DNA of 64,000 nt from Persicimonas caeni. Lineage in GTDB: Bacteria; Myxococcota_A; Bradymonadia; Bradymonadales; Bradymonadaceae. Where the stretch lies: the NCBI RefSeq assembly GCF_006517175.1, contig NZ_CP041186.1:6909074-6973073 (forward strand), read 5' to 3'. Shown here in pieces: positions 18,589-29,524 of this stretch (position 1 is the first letter of the stretch; each line of letters begins with the position of its first letter). Under the pieces are notes generated by a model. That model had not been told where the DNA came from. It was given only the letters and a program-made list of their open reading frames with translations, and ran no database searches. A program made the translations under genes and the position numbers.

Positions 18589-19272
18589 TTAAAGCTTGCG
18601 GAACACGCCTACGACTTTGCCCAAGATGCCCGTGTCGCGGCCTTCGTCGGCGCGCACATAAATCGGCTCCATCGTGGAGTTGGCCGGCTGCAAGCGAATG
18701 CGACTGCCTTCTTTATAGAAGCGCTTGACGGTCGCCTCGCCGTCGACCATCGCCGCGACGATTTCTCCGTTGCGCGCGGTCTGCTTGCGCTCCACGAAGA
18801 TGTAGTCGCCGTCGTGGATGCCGTCCTCGATCATCGACTCGCCGGTAACCCGCAGCCCGAAGATGTCGCCGCCGCGACCCAGGAGGCTCTCGCCGACGGC
18901 CAGAAACTCCTCGGTGTTCTCGATCGCTTGGGCTGGCATGCCCGCGGCGATGCGCCCGACGACGGGCACGTTGCGCACCTGCTGGTCGTACACGGACGTA
19001 TCGTCGGTGCTCGAGACCGCCTCGCGCCCGTAGGCCGAGCCATCCGGGTTGAACAGGGGCTTGAGCGCGCGCGATTTGCCGTCTTCCCGCTCCAGATACC
19101 CCTTGCGCTCGATAGCTTTGAGGTGGTCGTTGACCCCATTGGTCGATTTGATCCCGAGGTGATCGCCGATCTCGCGAATCGTGGGCGGATACCCCTCGGT
19201 GTCGATGCAGTCGATGATGAAATCGAGCACCGCGGTCTGCCGCTTGGTCAGTTTGTCGAGTTCTTCTGCCAT
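18589..19272 (-). CDS. lexA: LexA repressor
   Basis: A 227-residue SOS repressor-protease. An N-terminal winged helix (LTKRQTAVLDFI, GYPPTIREIGDHLGIKS) is followed by the linker cleavage site in GRIAAGMP (Ala-Gly). The C-terminal S24 protease domain has the nucleophile in GESMIEDGIHDGDY and the catalytic Lys in EATVKRFY. The start at 19272 (MAEELDKL) gives standard length; the 25-residue upstream extension would run through the probable operator. LexA represses itself and DNA-repair genes until RecA filaments trigger its self-cleavage. Confidence 0.97.
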   Translation of the reverse strand: MAEELDKLTKRQTAVLDFIIDCIDTEGYPPTIREIGDHLGIKSTNGVNDHLKAIERKGYLEREDGKSRALKPLFNPDGSAYGREAVSSTDDTSVYDQQVRNVPVVGRIAAGMPAQAIENTEEFLAVGESLLGRGGDIFGLRVTGESMIEDGIHDGDYIFVERKQTARNGEIVAAMVDGEATVKRFYKEGSRIRLQPANSTMEPIYVRADEGRDTGILGKVVGVFRKL

Positions 19273-19284
19273 AAAATCTTGTCC

Positions 19285-19330
19285 GTTCAGTGAGATGTTC
19301 GGTGTCTGAACATTCGTCACGTTACTGAAC
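19285..19330 (-). promoter_or_regulatory. Probable LexA operator upstream of lexA
   Basis: TGTTC (19296-19300) and GAACA (19308-19312) form a 17-bp dyad. An outer pair, GTTCAGT (19285-19291) and ACTGAAC (19324-19330), flanks it. GTTC/GAAC half-sites just before lexA suggest autoregulation. The GTTCAG core matches what is reported for myxobacterial LexA boxes. Confidence 0.65.
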
Positions 19331-19395
19331 GGGTGTTTGGGTGTCAATGGCGGAGCTGGTCAGCGGTCGATCTGGCGTTCGAGGGCGCGAGCCCT

Positions 19396-20229
19396 CTAGA
19401 AAAGCTCGAGCTTTCCTTGGGCGAGCAGGCTGAACACGTCCATCGACACCGCCACGCTCACGTGGATGGCTACGCCGAGCCAGATGCTGCGGGTGAACAG
19501 AGACAGTACGCCCAGCGCGATGCCGGCAAAGATGGCCCCGAGGGTCTCGGGCATCGGCTTGCCGAAGTGGATCATGCAGTAGGGGACCGTCGACAGGAGC
19601 ACCGAGTAGACGCCGAAGCGATGCTTGAGGCCGTGGACCAGAAAGCCGCGAAAGAAAAACTCGAGGCTCAAAAACTGCAGGGTGTAGGTGAGCTCCCACA
19701 GCAGAAAGTCGAGCCAGCTGCGGTCGGCTTGCTCGTAGAAGGGATAGGTATTCTGAAAGCTCTCGGTGAACGAGACGGCGAAGACCGCCGGGATCACCGC
19801 CACGAACAACGCCACATAGATCCAGCTATGCTCGAGCGCACCGCGAAGCCCGAGTCCGAAGTCGCGCAGGCGCTCGCGCATCACGAACTTCACGTACAAC
19901 AGCGGGATGAGCATGTAGCCCACGAAGGTGCAGCTCGACCAGTACATCAGCCGGGCCAGGCGGGCGTACTCACTCTGGCGGAACGTGTAGGTGAGGCGCT
20001 CCTTGGCGTCGTCGAAAAAGAGGGACAGCGGGCCTTCGAGCAGCCAGAAGTCCGACGAGCCGCCAAAATACTCCAGAAAGCTGAGCACGAAGCAGCCGAC
20101 GATCACCAGCCCCACCAGTCGCCAGTCGATCCGGCGGCGGTTGGCCTCGGTCCATCGGTTGCTCTCGGTCTCGACGCGTTCGAAGGCGTCGAGAAACTGG
20201 GTGCTCCACCTATTGATTACTTCGCGCAT
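19396..20229 (-). CDS. CPBP-family intramembrane metalloprotease-like protein
   Basis: A 277-residue protein from ATG 20229 (MREVINRW), with about seven or eight hydrophobic segments. The C-terminal half has SLEFFFRGFLVHGL, a CPBP/Abi motif 1 form in which the usual Glu-Glu is reduced to Glu-Phe. It also has PYCMIHFGKPMPE (motif with His) and a final IAIHVSVA-type helix with His (WLGVAIHVSVAVSMD). CPBP proteins include Rce1-type CAAX proteases and bacteriocin self-immunity proteins. Loss of the first Glu makes activity uncertain. The role here is unknown. Confidence 0.7.
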   Translation of the reverse strand: MREVINRWSTQFLDAFERVETESNRWTEANRRRIDWRLVGLVIVGCFVLSFLEYFGGSSDFWLLEGPLSLFFDDAKERLTYTFRQSEYARLARLMYWSSCTFVGYMLIPLLYVKFVMRERLRDFGLGLRGALEHSWIYVALFVAVIPAVFAVSFTESFQNTYPFYEQADRSWLDFLLWELTYTLQFLSLEFFFRGFLVHGLKHRFGVYSVLLSTVPYCMIHFGKPMPETLGAIFAGIALGVLSLFTRSIWLGVAIHVSVAVSMDVFSLLAQGKLELF

Positions 20230-20816
20230 ACGACGGCGGGGACAGCTTGGACGTGGTCGGGAGGCCAAAAAGGGTCAAAGTCGGCACACGATCTACGCTC
20301 CCGACCGCTTTGTAAACCCCGAGGCCGCAGATTTGTTTCCGCGGCGTTTGCTGCAGGGGCGGCCTTCCGGGCTTTTGCCCCCCATAGCTCAATCTCAAAC
20401 TATCTGCATGTAGGATTGAGCAGCTTCTGTCGCCGGCCCTACCCGCTTTAAGTGACACTTTAGGTTGCGCCCGCAAGGTGTGTTTTGTGTGGGGAAAAGA
20501 GGTTGTTTAACAGGGGGTTGCGGGTTTGTGTGGGGTGCCGAAGATCGGCTTTGTACCTGTTCAGAGCGGTAAAAATGATTCGCGTGTAAGAAGTCGGGCC
20601 GAGGCTCGGCGGCGAAGAGAGCGGCAAAATCAGCCGGCGATGCCGACGGGAGACTTTTTACACACGAATCAAAAGGGGCGGGCAATGAAAACGTAATCGC
20701 GCCGGAGTGCGTGGCGTGCCCGGTCGTTTCGATGTGGGGCGCTACGCGGCAACGCAGCAGCTGTAGGTGGTTCCTGCGGGCTGCGCTACACGGAACCTAG
20801 ACTACTGGGGGGAGTT
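20230..20816. other. 587-bp intergenic region without a convincing gene
   Basis: A minus-strand frame of 96 codons (20395-20685) exists but has no recognisable domain, start signal or codon pattern. The region carries one clear structure, the inverted repeat at 20577-20670. It presumably includes the promoters of the divergent genes on either side. The last 20 bp contain a GGGGGAG stretch that may serve as ribosome binding site for the 20817 gene. Confidence 0.6.
20577..20670. repeat. 19-bp imperfect inverted repeat enclosing a GC-rich core
   Basis: The arm starting GATTCGCGTGTAA (20577) is mirrored by TTACACACGAATC ending at 20670, with two mismatches over 19 bp. The ~56-nt interior has its own GGCCGAGGCTCGGC-type self-complementarity. 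It could be a structured RNA or a small mobile repeat. Confidence 0.6.
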
Positions 20817-22589
20817 ATGTGTCACCCACCGCGGCTAGGAAGTGTCCAAGATGTTCGAGGGTTCGGGATTCGGTGTCTCTTGCTGGGCCTACTTGTCGCC
20901 TTCGGGGTCGGCGGTTGTGGTTTGTCGGACTCCGATGATCCGCGGCCTTACCGTTCGGCGGCCGAGCGAGGCCCGGGCGCAGACAAAGGCGAAGAAGAAG
21001 AGAGTGAAACCGAAGACGACGAGTGTCCGTCTCCGAGAGCCTGCCCTCACGGCGACCAGATCGACTGGGAGCGCTCGCTGATCATCCGTGACTCCGAACT
21101 GCTCGAGGGGTTTTCCTTCAAGCGCGTCATGGATCAGATCGTCGCGACCAGCGGTGAGCCGAACATGACGTCGCTCGAGTTGTACCAGCGTTGGTGGGAT
21201 ACGATGAACGCCGAGAACGAGCGCCAGCCGCTGGTCAGCTCGCCCGACGACGGCGAGCTCGCGCGCTTCGACCAGCCCTGCGATGCCGACGTGCTCGACG
21301 GGCAGACCTTCTTTAACGACTATCCCATCGAGTGTCCCCGTATCGAGGGCATCCTCGCCTACACCAACCCATTCGAAGAGACGATCGAGGTCGACGGCCA
21401 AGAGGTCGACAACCTCGATGCCTACATCCCTCTCGGGTTGTTCAACCGCATGGACCTGGCGCCCTCGGACGGCTCACACTGCGGCGAGATGCGCATCGTC
21501 TTCGCCAAAAACTCGGGGACGCTTCCCCGCAACCAGTTTTCGCCTCCCCCGGGCGGCAACCGAAACCTGCTCATCTTCGAGGCGGTCATCCCCAACCCCA
21601 ACCCCGAGTGCGGCATCAACGGCTGTCTGCCGCTGGCCCAGGAGTGGTACAAGCTGTCGAAGATCCGCAACCAGAGAGCCCTGCGCGCCCAACTGGAGAA
21701 GCTGTACTTCGAGGGCTTCGATAATTTCCCCGCGGCGATCCGCGCCGATCACCTGGGACCCAAAGGCGGCCACGTGCGCACCAACCAGTTTATGTCGGCG
21801 GTCTCGGTCGACCGCTCCACGCCTCCGCAAAGCGGCCCGCGCGGCTTCGCATTGTGGCAGTTGCGCGACTTCAAGCTCACCAAGAATTGCAGTGGCGGCT
21901 CGTGCGAGCTCGGGATCAAGCAGCTGCCGATCGATGACAACCCGTTCGGAAACCTCTTTTCTTCGGAGTCGAATTATCCGCAGGCCGATGGCTTCAAGAA
22001 GCAATTCCTCGAAGAGATCCCTAACTTGGCCATCCCAGGGCTGAAGACGATCTCGATGGACCTGGACGCCAAGTATCTCGCCGGCGAGAGTAACGCGCCG
22101 CCTGCTTGCCTGCCGCCCGGCACGCCCGGGGCTCCCCCGGGCGCGCAGATCCCCGACGACGCTTGCTACGACAAGCACTTCGACCCCGACTCGCAGTTCG
22201 CCCAGGACATCCAGCGCGAGCTCGACCAGCTGGGATCGAGCGTCACGCCCACCCAGATCGTCCAACGTGCCGACACCTTGTCGTGCGGCGGCTGCCACCA
22301 GAACGTCGAGAACGCCGACGTAGGTAACGGCGAATTCCAGTCCGAAAAGCCGATGGACTTCGTCCACATCAGTGAGGAAAACCCGATCGATGGCCGCTAC
22401 CACAGGCTGTCGACGATGATGCACGAGATGGATATCCCCCACCGACTCGAGGTGATGCGCGAGTTTATGTGCAAGGGCGAGCACCTGCACGAAGATGAGA
22501 AGAAGAAGCTCGAAGGGCGACCCGGCGTCGACCAAGAGTTTTTGGAGCGCCGCTTCGAGACCCTCGGCGGACCCGACCGCGTTCACTGA
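20817..22589 (+). CDS. Large lipoprotein with single CxxCH heme-type motif
   Basis: A 590-residue protein. A lipoprotein signal ends in VGGC around residue 34, then a short acidic linker. The body is rich in Pro/Asn/Asp and contains AYIPLGLFNRMDLAP and GEMRIVFAKNSG segments. Near the C-terminus SCGGCHQN at residues 489-496 gives one CxxCH, the covalent heme c attachment motif. No Met-ligand cytochrome fold is obvious, so it may be a heme-binding surface protein of unrecognised type. It is followed at 22.7 kb by another lipoprotein gene on the same strand. Confidence 0.65.
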   Translation: MCHPPRLGSVQDVRGFGIRCLLLGLLVAFGVGGCGLSDSDDPRPYRSAAERGPGADKGEEEESETEDDECPSPRACPHGDQIDWERSLIIRDSELLEGFSFKRVMDQIVATSGEPNMTSLELYQRWWDTMNAENERQPLVSSPDDGELARFDQPCDADVLDGQTFFNDYPIECPRIEGILAYTNPFEETIEVDGQEVDNLDAYIPLGLFNRMDLAPSDGSHCGEMRIVFAKNSGTLPRNQFSPPPGGNRNLLIFEAVIPNPNPECGINGCLPLAQEWYKLSKIRNQRALRAQLEKLYFEGFDNFPAAIRADHLGPKGGHVRTNQFMSAVSVDRSTPPQSGPRGFALWQLRDFKLTKNCSGGSCELGIKQLPIDDNPFGNLFSSESNYPQADGFKKQFLEEIPNLAIPGLKTISMDLDAKYLAGESNAPPACLPPGTPGAPPGAQIPDDACYDKHFDPDSQFAQDIQRELDQLGSSVTPTQIVQRADTLSCGGCHQNVENADVGNGEFQSEKPMDFVHISEENPIDGRYHRLSTMMHEMDIPHRLEVMREFMCKGEHLHEDEKKKLEGRPGVDQEFLERRFETLGGPDRVH

Positions 22590-22725
22590 CCGAGGGCGTG
22601 GGTCGGGGGGCCTGTGGCCCGGTCTCAGGTCGCAAGCCCTTATCCACGTTTGACACGGCCCCCCCAGTGCGCTTGACTGACGCGTGTCGAAATGAGTGAT
22701 GGATGGGCCGATGTGGTGTGGGACG

Positions 22726-24810
<2,085 letters not shown>

Positions 24811-24842
24811 GAAGTGCGGGCGCCTCGATTTCTGAAGGCCTT

Positions 24843-24927
24843 CTACATAAGCAATTAAGGACATAAGGGTTGCGAACTGGCGCATGAGGGCGATACGCAA
24901 CCCCTATGTCCTTAATTGCCTATGTAG
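24843..24927. repeat. Extragenic palindrome with 32-bp arms
   Basis: 24843-24874 and 24896-24927 are inverted copies, with two A/G differences, around a 21-nt loop. The arms contain AATTAAGGACATA and are AT-richer than the surroundings. It lies between the FGE-like gene and its terminator. Confidence 0.85.
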
Positions 24928-24998
24928 AGGGCGTCTCAATCACTGAAGGCTGGCCTCTTAGGTAATCCTCAGCTATGACTAAGCCCGGAACACCCAAC

Positions 24999-25030
24999 GC
25001 CGAGAAGTCCACGTGTCTTCTCGGCTTTTT
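24999..25030 (+). terminator. Intrinsic terminator
   Basis: A perfect 9-bp stem (GCCGAGAAG at 24999-25007, CTTCTCGGC at 25017-25025) with a 9-nt loop is followed by TTTTT. It separates the FGE-like gene from mutL. Confidence 0.8.
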
Positions 25031-25060
25031 CACTCGCCGCGATGAACGATCGAGCGAACC

Positions 25061-27091
25061 ATGCGCGACAAAGACACCATGCGCGACCTGAGCAAACTCA
25101 TCCGCAATCCAGCCCGGGACCACGCCGCCGACAGCCCGCGCACCGTCGCGGTGCTGCCGCCCGAGCTCGCCAACCAGATCGCCGCCGGCGAGGTGGTCGA
25201 GCGGCCGGCGTCGGTGGTCAAAGAGCTCGTCGAGAATAGCCTCGACGCCGGGGCGCGGCGCGTCGAGGTGACCATCCGCGAGGGTGGGCGCGAGCTGATT
25301 CGCATCGAGGACGACGGCTGCGGCATGCACCGCGAGGACGTGCTTCGCGCCGTCGAGCGCCACGCCACGAGCAAAATCTCGCGCATCGATGACCTGCACA
25401 CCATCGGCACGCTCGGGTTTCGCGGCGAGGCGCTGCCGTCGATCGGCTCGGTGTCGCGCACGGAGATTCGCACCAAGCCCCACGGCGAGGTCGAGGGCAC
25501 CCGCGTACTCATCGAGGGCGGCCAGATCAAAGAGGTCGACGCCACCGGCATGGCCGCTGGCACGCTCATCACCGTCGAGGACCTCTTCTTCAACACCCCG
25601 GCGCGCCTCAAGTTTTTGAAGACCCCGGCCACCGAGAGCCGCCACATCACCGAGATGCTCGTGCGCATGGGCCTGAGCCGGCCGGACGTGCGCATCCTGC
25701 TCAAAAAGGACGGCAAAGTACGCCTCGACTTGCCCGCGGTCGAAGACCTCAAAGACCGCGTGCTCGAGATCATGGGCCGCGAGGTCTACGACGACCTCTA
25801 CCCGACCTACGAGTACCCCGCCATCAACGGCGTGGTCGCCCGCGGCTACTTCTCGAAGCCGGGCCACTCGCAGCGCACCTCCAAGAATATCTACACCTTC
25901 GTCAACGGGCGCTACGTCAGCGACAGCACCATCCGCGCGGCGATCAAGGGCGCCTACGGCACGATGCTCGACAAGCGGCGCTACCCGTCGGTGGTGCTCT
26001 TCGTCGAGGTGCCCTTCGAGTTGGTCGACGTCAACGTGCACCCCGCCAAGACCGAGGTGCGCTTCCACGACACCCAGCCCATCTACCGCGCGGTCTACCA
26101 CGCGATCGCCGACGAGCTCGCCGAGGCGCCCTGGCTCGACCGCGAGGGGAAGAAGGTCTACTCGCTGGGCGACGGCGACAAACGCACTTGGAAGGGCAGG
26201 GGCGGCTCGGAGGGCGAGCAGAACGCAGCCGACGGCGGCGAGCGTATGGTCAAGCCGGGCATGGCGAGCTTCGAGCCGCTCAACGCGCGGCACCGACGCA
26301 TGTCGCAATTGCAGGGCCGCGGCTTTACGCCCACCGGACGCGGCGAGGTCGCCTCGCCGTTCTTCTCGAGCGACGACGACGAGAACCGCGCCCAGCAGGG
26401 CTTCTCGGCGCGCGGCGCGTCGCCGCTTCGCGAGCCGCCGCGCGTGGGCATCGGCGACACCGGCCTCGCGCCGCCCGATCAAGCGGGTGGCGACGCCGGC
26501 GCCGACAACTACTTCTCGTCGCTCAAGGTGCTCGGCCAGTTCAAGCGCGCTTATATCTTGTGCGAGGACGCCTCCGGCCTGGTCATCATCGACCAGCACG
26601 CCGCCCACGAGCGCATCGGCTTCGAGCGGCTGCGCCACCTGTACAGCCGCGAGCACAAGGAGACCCAGCCGCTGCTGTTCCCGCTGCGCCTCGAGTTCGA
26701 CACGCTGCGCGCCGATACCCTCGAAGACAGCCTCGACTTCTTCGAGCAGGCCGGCTTCGAGATCGAGCACTTCGGCGGCCAGTCCTACGCCCTCAAAGCC
26801 GTGCCCGCCGTGTTACAGAAGGCCAACCACGAGCGTCTCATCAAAGACGCCATCGACGACATGGCCGAGCTGGGCCGCTCCGACCGCGTCGAAGAAGAGA
26901 TGGAGGCGATCCTGAGCCGCATGGCCTGCCACTCGGTCGTCCGCGGCCCAACCCCGCTGACCACCGAGGAGTGCGAATCGCTCCTGGAGCAGATGGACGA
27001 GATCGACTTCAAGGCCAACTGCCCCCACGGACGCCCCGTCTACTACCGCATCCCGCTGCTCGAACTCGAAGAGTGTTTCGACCGGCGATAG
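25061..27091 (+). CDS. mutL: DNA mismatch repair protein MutL
   Basis: A 676-residue protein. The N-terminal GHKL ATPase has NQIAAGEVVERPASVVKELV, ENSLDAGA, DDGCGM and LGFRGEAL. A ~130-residue flexible linker follows, then the C-terminal dimerisation domain. DQHAAHERIGFE at ~511-522 fits the DQHA(X)2E(X)4E endonuclease motif, and NCPHGRPVYY has the CPHGRP zinc motif at ~654. This MutL therefore probably nicks DNA itself, as in species lacking MutH. ATG 25079 is an alternative start. mutS is not in the window. miaA follows on the same strand after an inverted repeat. Confidence 0.97.
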   Translation: MRDKDTMRDLSKLIRNPARDHAADSPRTVAVLPPELANQIAAGEVVERPASVVKELVENSLDAGARRVEVTIREGGRELIRIEDDGCGMHREDVLRAVERHATSKISRIDDLHTIGTLGFRGEALPSIGSVSRTEIRTKPHGEVEGTRVLIEGGQIKEVDATGMAAGTLITVEDLFFNTPARLKFLKTPATESRHITEMLVRMGLSRPDVRILLKKDGKVRLDLPAVEDLKDRVLEIMGREVYDDLYPTYEYPAINGVVARGYFSKPGHSQRTSKNIYTFVNGRYVSDSTIRAAIKGAYGTMLDKRRYPSVVLFVEVPFELVDVNVHPAKTEVRFHDTQPIYRAVYHAIADELAEAPWLDREGKKVYSLGDGDKRTWKGRGGSEGEQNAADGGERMVKPGMASFEPLNARHRRMSQLQGRGFTPTGRGEVASPFFSSDDDENRAQQGFSARGASPLREPPRVGIGDTGLAPPDQAGGDAGADNYFSSLKVLGQFKRAYILCEDASGLVIIDQHAAHERIGFERLRHLYSREHKETQPLLFPLRLEFDTLRADTLEDSLDFFEQAGFEIEHFGGQSYALKAVPAVLQKANHERLIKDAIDDMAELGRSDRVEEEMEAILSRMACHSVVRGPTPLTTEECESLLEQMDEIDFKANCPHGRPVYYRIPLLELEECFDRR

Positions 27092-27098
27092 AGAGAGA

Positions 27099-27175
27099 TT
27101 CACCACGGGGAGCACGGGGACACGGGGGAGAGGCACTTTTGTTTTTCCCCGTGTCCCCGTGTCCCCCGTGGTGAA
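27099..27175. repeat. Extragenic palindrome with 29-bp arms between mutL and miaA
   Basis: 27099-27127 and 27147-27175 are inverted copies with two mismatches. Each is made of CACGGGG-type words, around a 19-nt loop containing TTTTGTTTTT. It could stop or stabilise the mutL transcript, or be a REP-like element. Confidence 0.85.
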
Positions 27176-27187
27176 CCCAAATTACGT

Positions 27188-28207
27188 ATGGACATTGCAG
27201 ACATTTCGACATCCGGACTTCCCAAGATCCTCGTCATCGCCGGGCCCACGGCCGTCGGCAAGACGAGCCTCGCGCTCGAGGTGGCCGAGAGGTTGGACGG
27301 GGAGATCGTCAACTACGACAGCGTGCAGCTGTATCGGATGCTCGACATCGGTACGGCCAAGCCCAGCGAGGCCGAGCGTGCGCGGGTGCCGCATCACCTG
27401 TTCGACGTGCTCGACCCCGACGAGGAGAGCAACGTCGCCGACTATATCGCGATGGCCGAGGAGGCGATCGCCGATATTGTGCGTCGTGGGAAGATTCCGA
27501 TTCTGGTCGGCGGGACAGGGATGTACGTGCGTATCTTGGTGCACGGCATCTTCGAGGCGCCGCCGCCCGACGAGGAGATTCGCGCGCGACACCGCGCGCT
27601 CGCCGAGGAGAAGGGGCGCCCGTTCCTGCACGCCAAGCTCGCCGAGGTCGACCCCGACCTGGCCGAGCGCATCCATCCGAACGACCTGGTGCGGGTGAGC
27701 CGGGGCCTGGAGATCTACGAGCAGACGGGCAAGCCGCTGAGCGTGCACCAGCGCGAGCATCGCTTCCAGAAGCCCAACTACGACGCGCTCAAGATCGCGC
27801 TGTTGCGCCCGCGCGACGAGCTCTACGAGCGCATCAACCGCCGCGCCGAGCTGATGCTGGAGCGCGGGCTCGTCGAGGAGTACGAGGCGGTGATCGCGGC
27901 CGGCTATGATCGGCAGTTGAAACCCCTGCAGTCTCTGGGGTATCGGCAGATGGGTGAGCACATCTTCGACGATGTTCCGCTCGACGAAGCCGTCGAGGAT
28001 ATCAAGGGCCAGACTCGCCGGTATGCCAAGCAGCAGATCAGCTGGTTTCGCAACGAACCCCATATTCACTGGGCGCTGGCCCCGCTGGAGCGTGACGGCG
28101 AGCTGCCGGCGCAGGTGCTCGGCGATATCGAGACGTTCTTCGAGGGCGGCGAGCCCGACCTGGAGTGGGCGCAACTCGACCCGTACGACGTGTCGCGGCC
28201 AGACTAA
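27188..28207 (+). CDS. miaA: tRNA dimethylallyltransferase
   Basis: A 339-residue enzyme that adds the isopentenyl group to A37 of tRNAs reading codons beginning with U. The P-loop is in VIAGPTAVGKTSLA. It is followed by the DSVQLYRMLDIGTAKPS substrate-binding motif, LVGGTGMYVRIL and a C-terminal YAKQQISWFRNE. The start at 27188 lies 12 bp after the palindrome. Length is slightly above the usual ~310 residues because of the C-terminal tail. Confidence 0.96.
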   Translation: MDIADISTSGLPKILVIAGPTAVGKTSLALEVAERLDGEIVNYDSVQLYRMLDIGTAKPSEAERARVPHHLFDVLDPDEESNVADYIAMAEEAIADIVRRGKIPILVGGTGMYVRILVHGIFEAPPPDEEIRARHRALAEEKGRPFLHAKLAEVDPDLAERIHPNDLVRVSRGLEIYEQTGKPLSVHQREHRFQKPNYDALKIALLRPRDELYERINRRAELMLERGLVEEYEAVIAAGYDRQLKPLQSLGYRQMGEHIFDDVPLDEAVEDIKGQTRRYAKQQISWFRNEPHIHWALAPLERDGELPAQVLGDIETFFEGGEPDLEWAQLDPYDVSRPD

Positions 28208-28396
28208 GACGCGAGTTCAGAAATCGGTACGCCCGCTATTGGGGGCGAGGGCAAAAGACGCCCTCGCAAAACGTCGATTAGAGTGTTCTTTCAATGCAGC
28301 TATTGTGGTTGTCAGGGCTACACTCAAATTGTAGTTCGCGCGCAGTTCAGCGCCCCTAATAAATAGCAGGCGCAACAATTATCGAGGCCTACAAAA

Positions 28397-29524
28397 ATGA
28401 AACCGTTAGTCCAACCCTTCGTAAACGACGTCAAACCCTACGTGCCCGGCAAGCCCGTCGAGGAGCTGCAGCGCGAGTTGGGCATCACCGACATCATCAA
28501 GCTGGCCAGCAACGAGAACCCGCTGGGCACCAGCGAGAAGGTGCGCCAGGTCGTGCGCGAGGCCGCCGAGCGGCTGCACATCTACCCCGATGGCGCGGCG
28601 TATAACCTCAAGCAGGCCATCTGCGAGTTTCACGACGTCGACATGCAGGAGGTCGCCACCGGCGCCGGCTCCGACGAGCTGTTGATGCTCTCCATCGACA
28701 CGTTCATCACCCCCGGCGAAAACGGCGTCGTCAGCCAATACGGCTTCGGCTCCTACCCGATCTCGCTGGTCGGCCACGGCGCCGAGGTGCGCACGGTGCC
28801 GGTGCTCGACGGCTTCACGCCCGACGTACAGGGCATGATCGACGCGTGCGACGACGACACCAAGATGTTGTTCCTGGCCAACCCGAACAACCCGACCGGC
28901 ACCTACGTGCCCGAAGGCGAGCTCCGCAAGCTTCTGACCGAGGTGCCCGAGCACGTCGTGGTCGTCATCGACGAGGCCTACAACGAGTATATCCAGGCCG
29001 ACGACTACGCCTCGGCGCTCGACCTGCGCGACTTGCGCGACCGGTTGATGATCACGCGCACCTTCAGCAAGTGCTACGGCCTGGCCGGCCTGCGCGTGGG
29101 CTACGCCATCAGCACGCCCGAGATCATCGGGCTGATCAACCGCATCCGAAAGCCCTTCAACGTCAACCTCGTCGCCCAAGAGGCCGCCATCGCCGCGCTC
29201 GCCGACCGCGAGTTCGTCGCGCGCTCGGTCGAGGTCAACGAGGCGGGCAGGGCGCAGCTCGAAGCTGGCTTCGAGACGTTTGCCGCGTTCGGGGTTGACT
29301 GGGTGCCGAGCCAGACAAACTTCTTGTTGGTAGAGATGCCCGTCGACGGGCGCACGATCTACGACGTGATGCTTCGCCGCGGCGTCATCCTGCGCCCGAT
29401 GGCCGGCTACGGATTGCCCAACTACTTGCGTATCTCCATCGGCACCGAGGCGGAGAACGCCCGTTGCCTCACCGAACTCGCCGACGTCCTCGAAGAAGTC
29501 ACCAGCCAGGAGGCCCCCGCATGA
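28397..29524 (+). CDS. hisC: Histidinol-phosphate aminotransferase
   Basis: A 375-residue fold-type I PLP enzyme. Motifs: LASNENPLG, YPDG near the N-terminus, FLANPNNPTGTY, DEAYNEY and the PLP Lys at ~225 in TFSKCYGLAGLRVGY. HisC transfers an amino group from glutamate to imidazole acetol phosphate in histidine synthesis. Close relatives act on aromatic amino acids, so the exact substrate is not certain. Its last codons overlap the cmk start (ATGA at 29521-29524). No other his genes are nearby. Confidence 0.9.
   Translation: MKPLVQPFVNDVKPYVPGKPVEELQRELGITDIIKLASNENPLGTSEKVRQVVREAAERLHIYPDGAAYNLKQAICEFHDVDMQEVATGAGSDELLMLSIDTFITPGENGVVSQYGFGSYPISLVGHGAEVRTVPVLDGFTPDVQGMIDACDDDTKMLFLANPNNPTGTYVPEGELRKLLTEVPEHVVVVIDEAYNEYIQADDYASALDLRDLRDRLMITRTFSKCYGLAGLRVGYAISTPEIIGLINRIRKPFNVNLVAQEAAIAALADREFVARSVEVNEAGRAQLEAGFETFAAFGVDWVPSQTNFLLVEMPVDGRTIYDVMLRRGVILRPMAGYGLPNYLRISIGTEAENARCLTELADVLEEVTSQEAPA

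Noticed and set aside
24920-26770. Minus-strand frame of 616 codons opposite mutL
   Set aside because: mutL motifs are unambiguous on the plus strand; the opposite frame has no domain.
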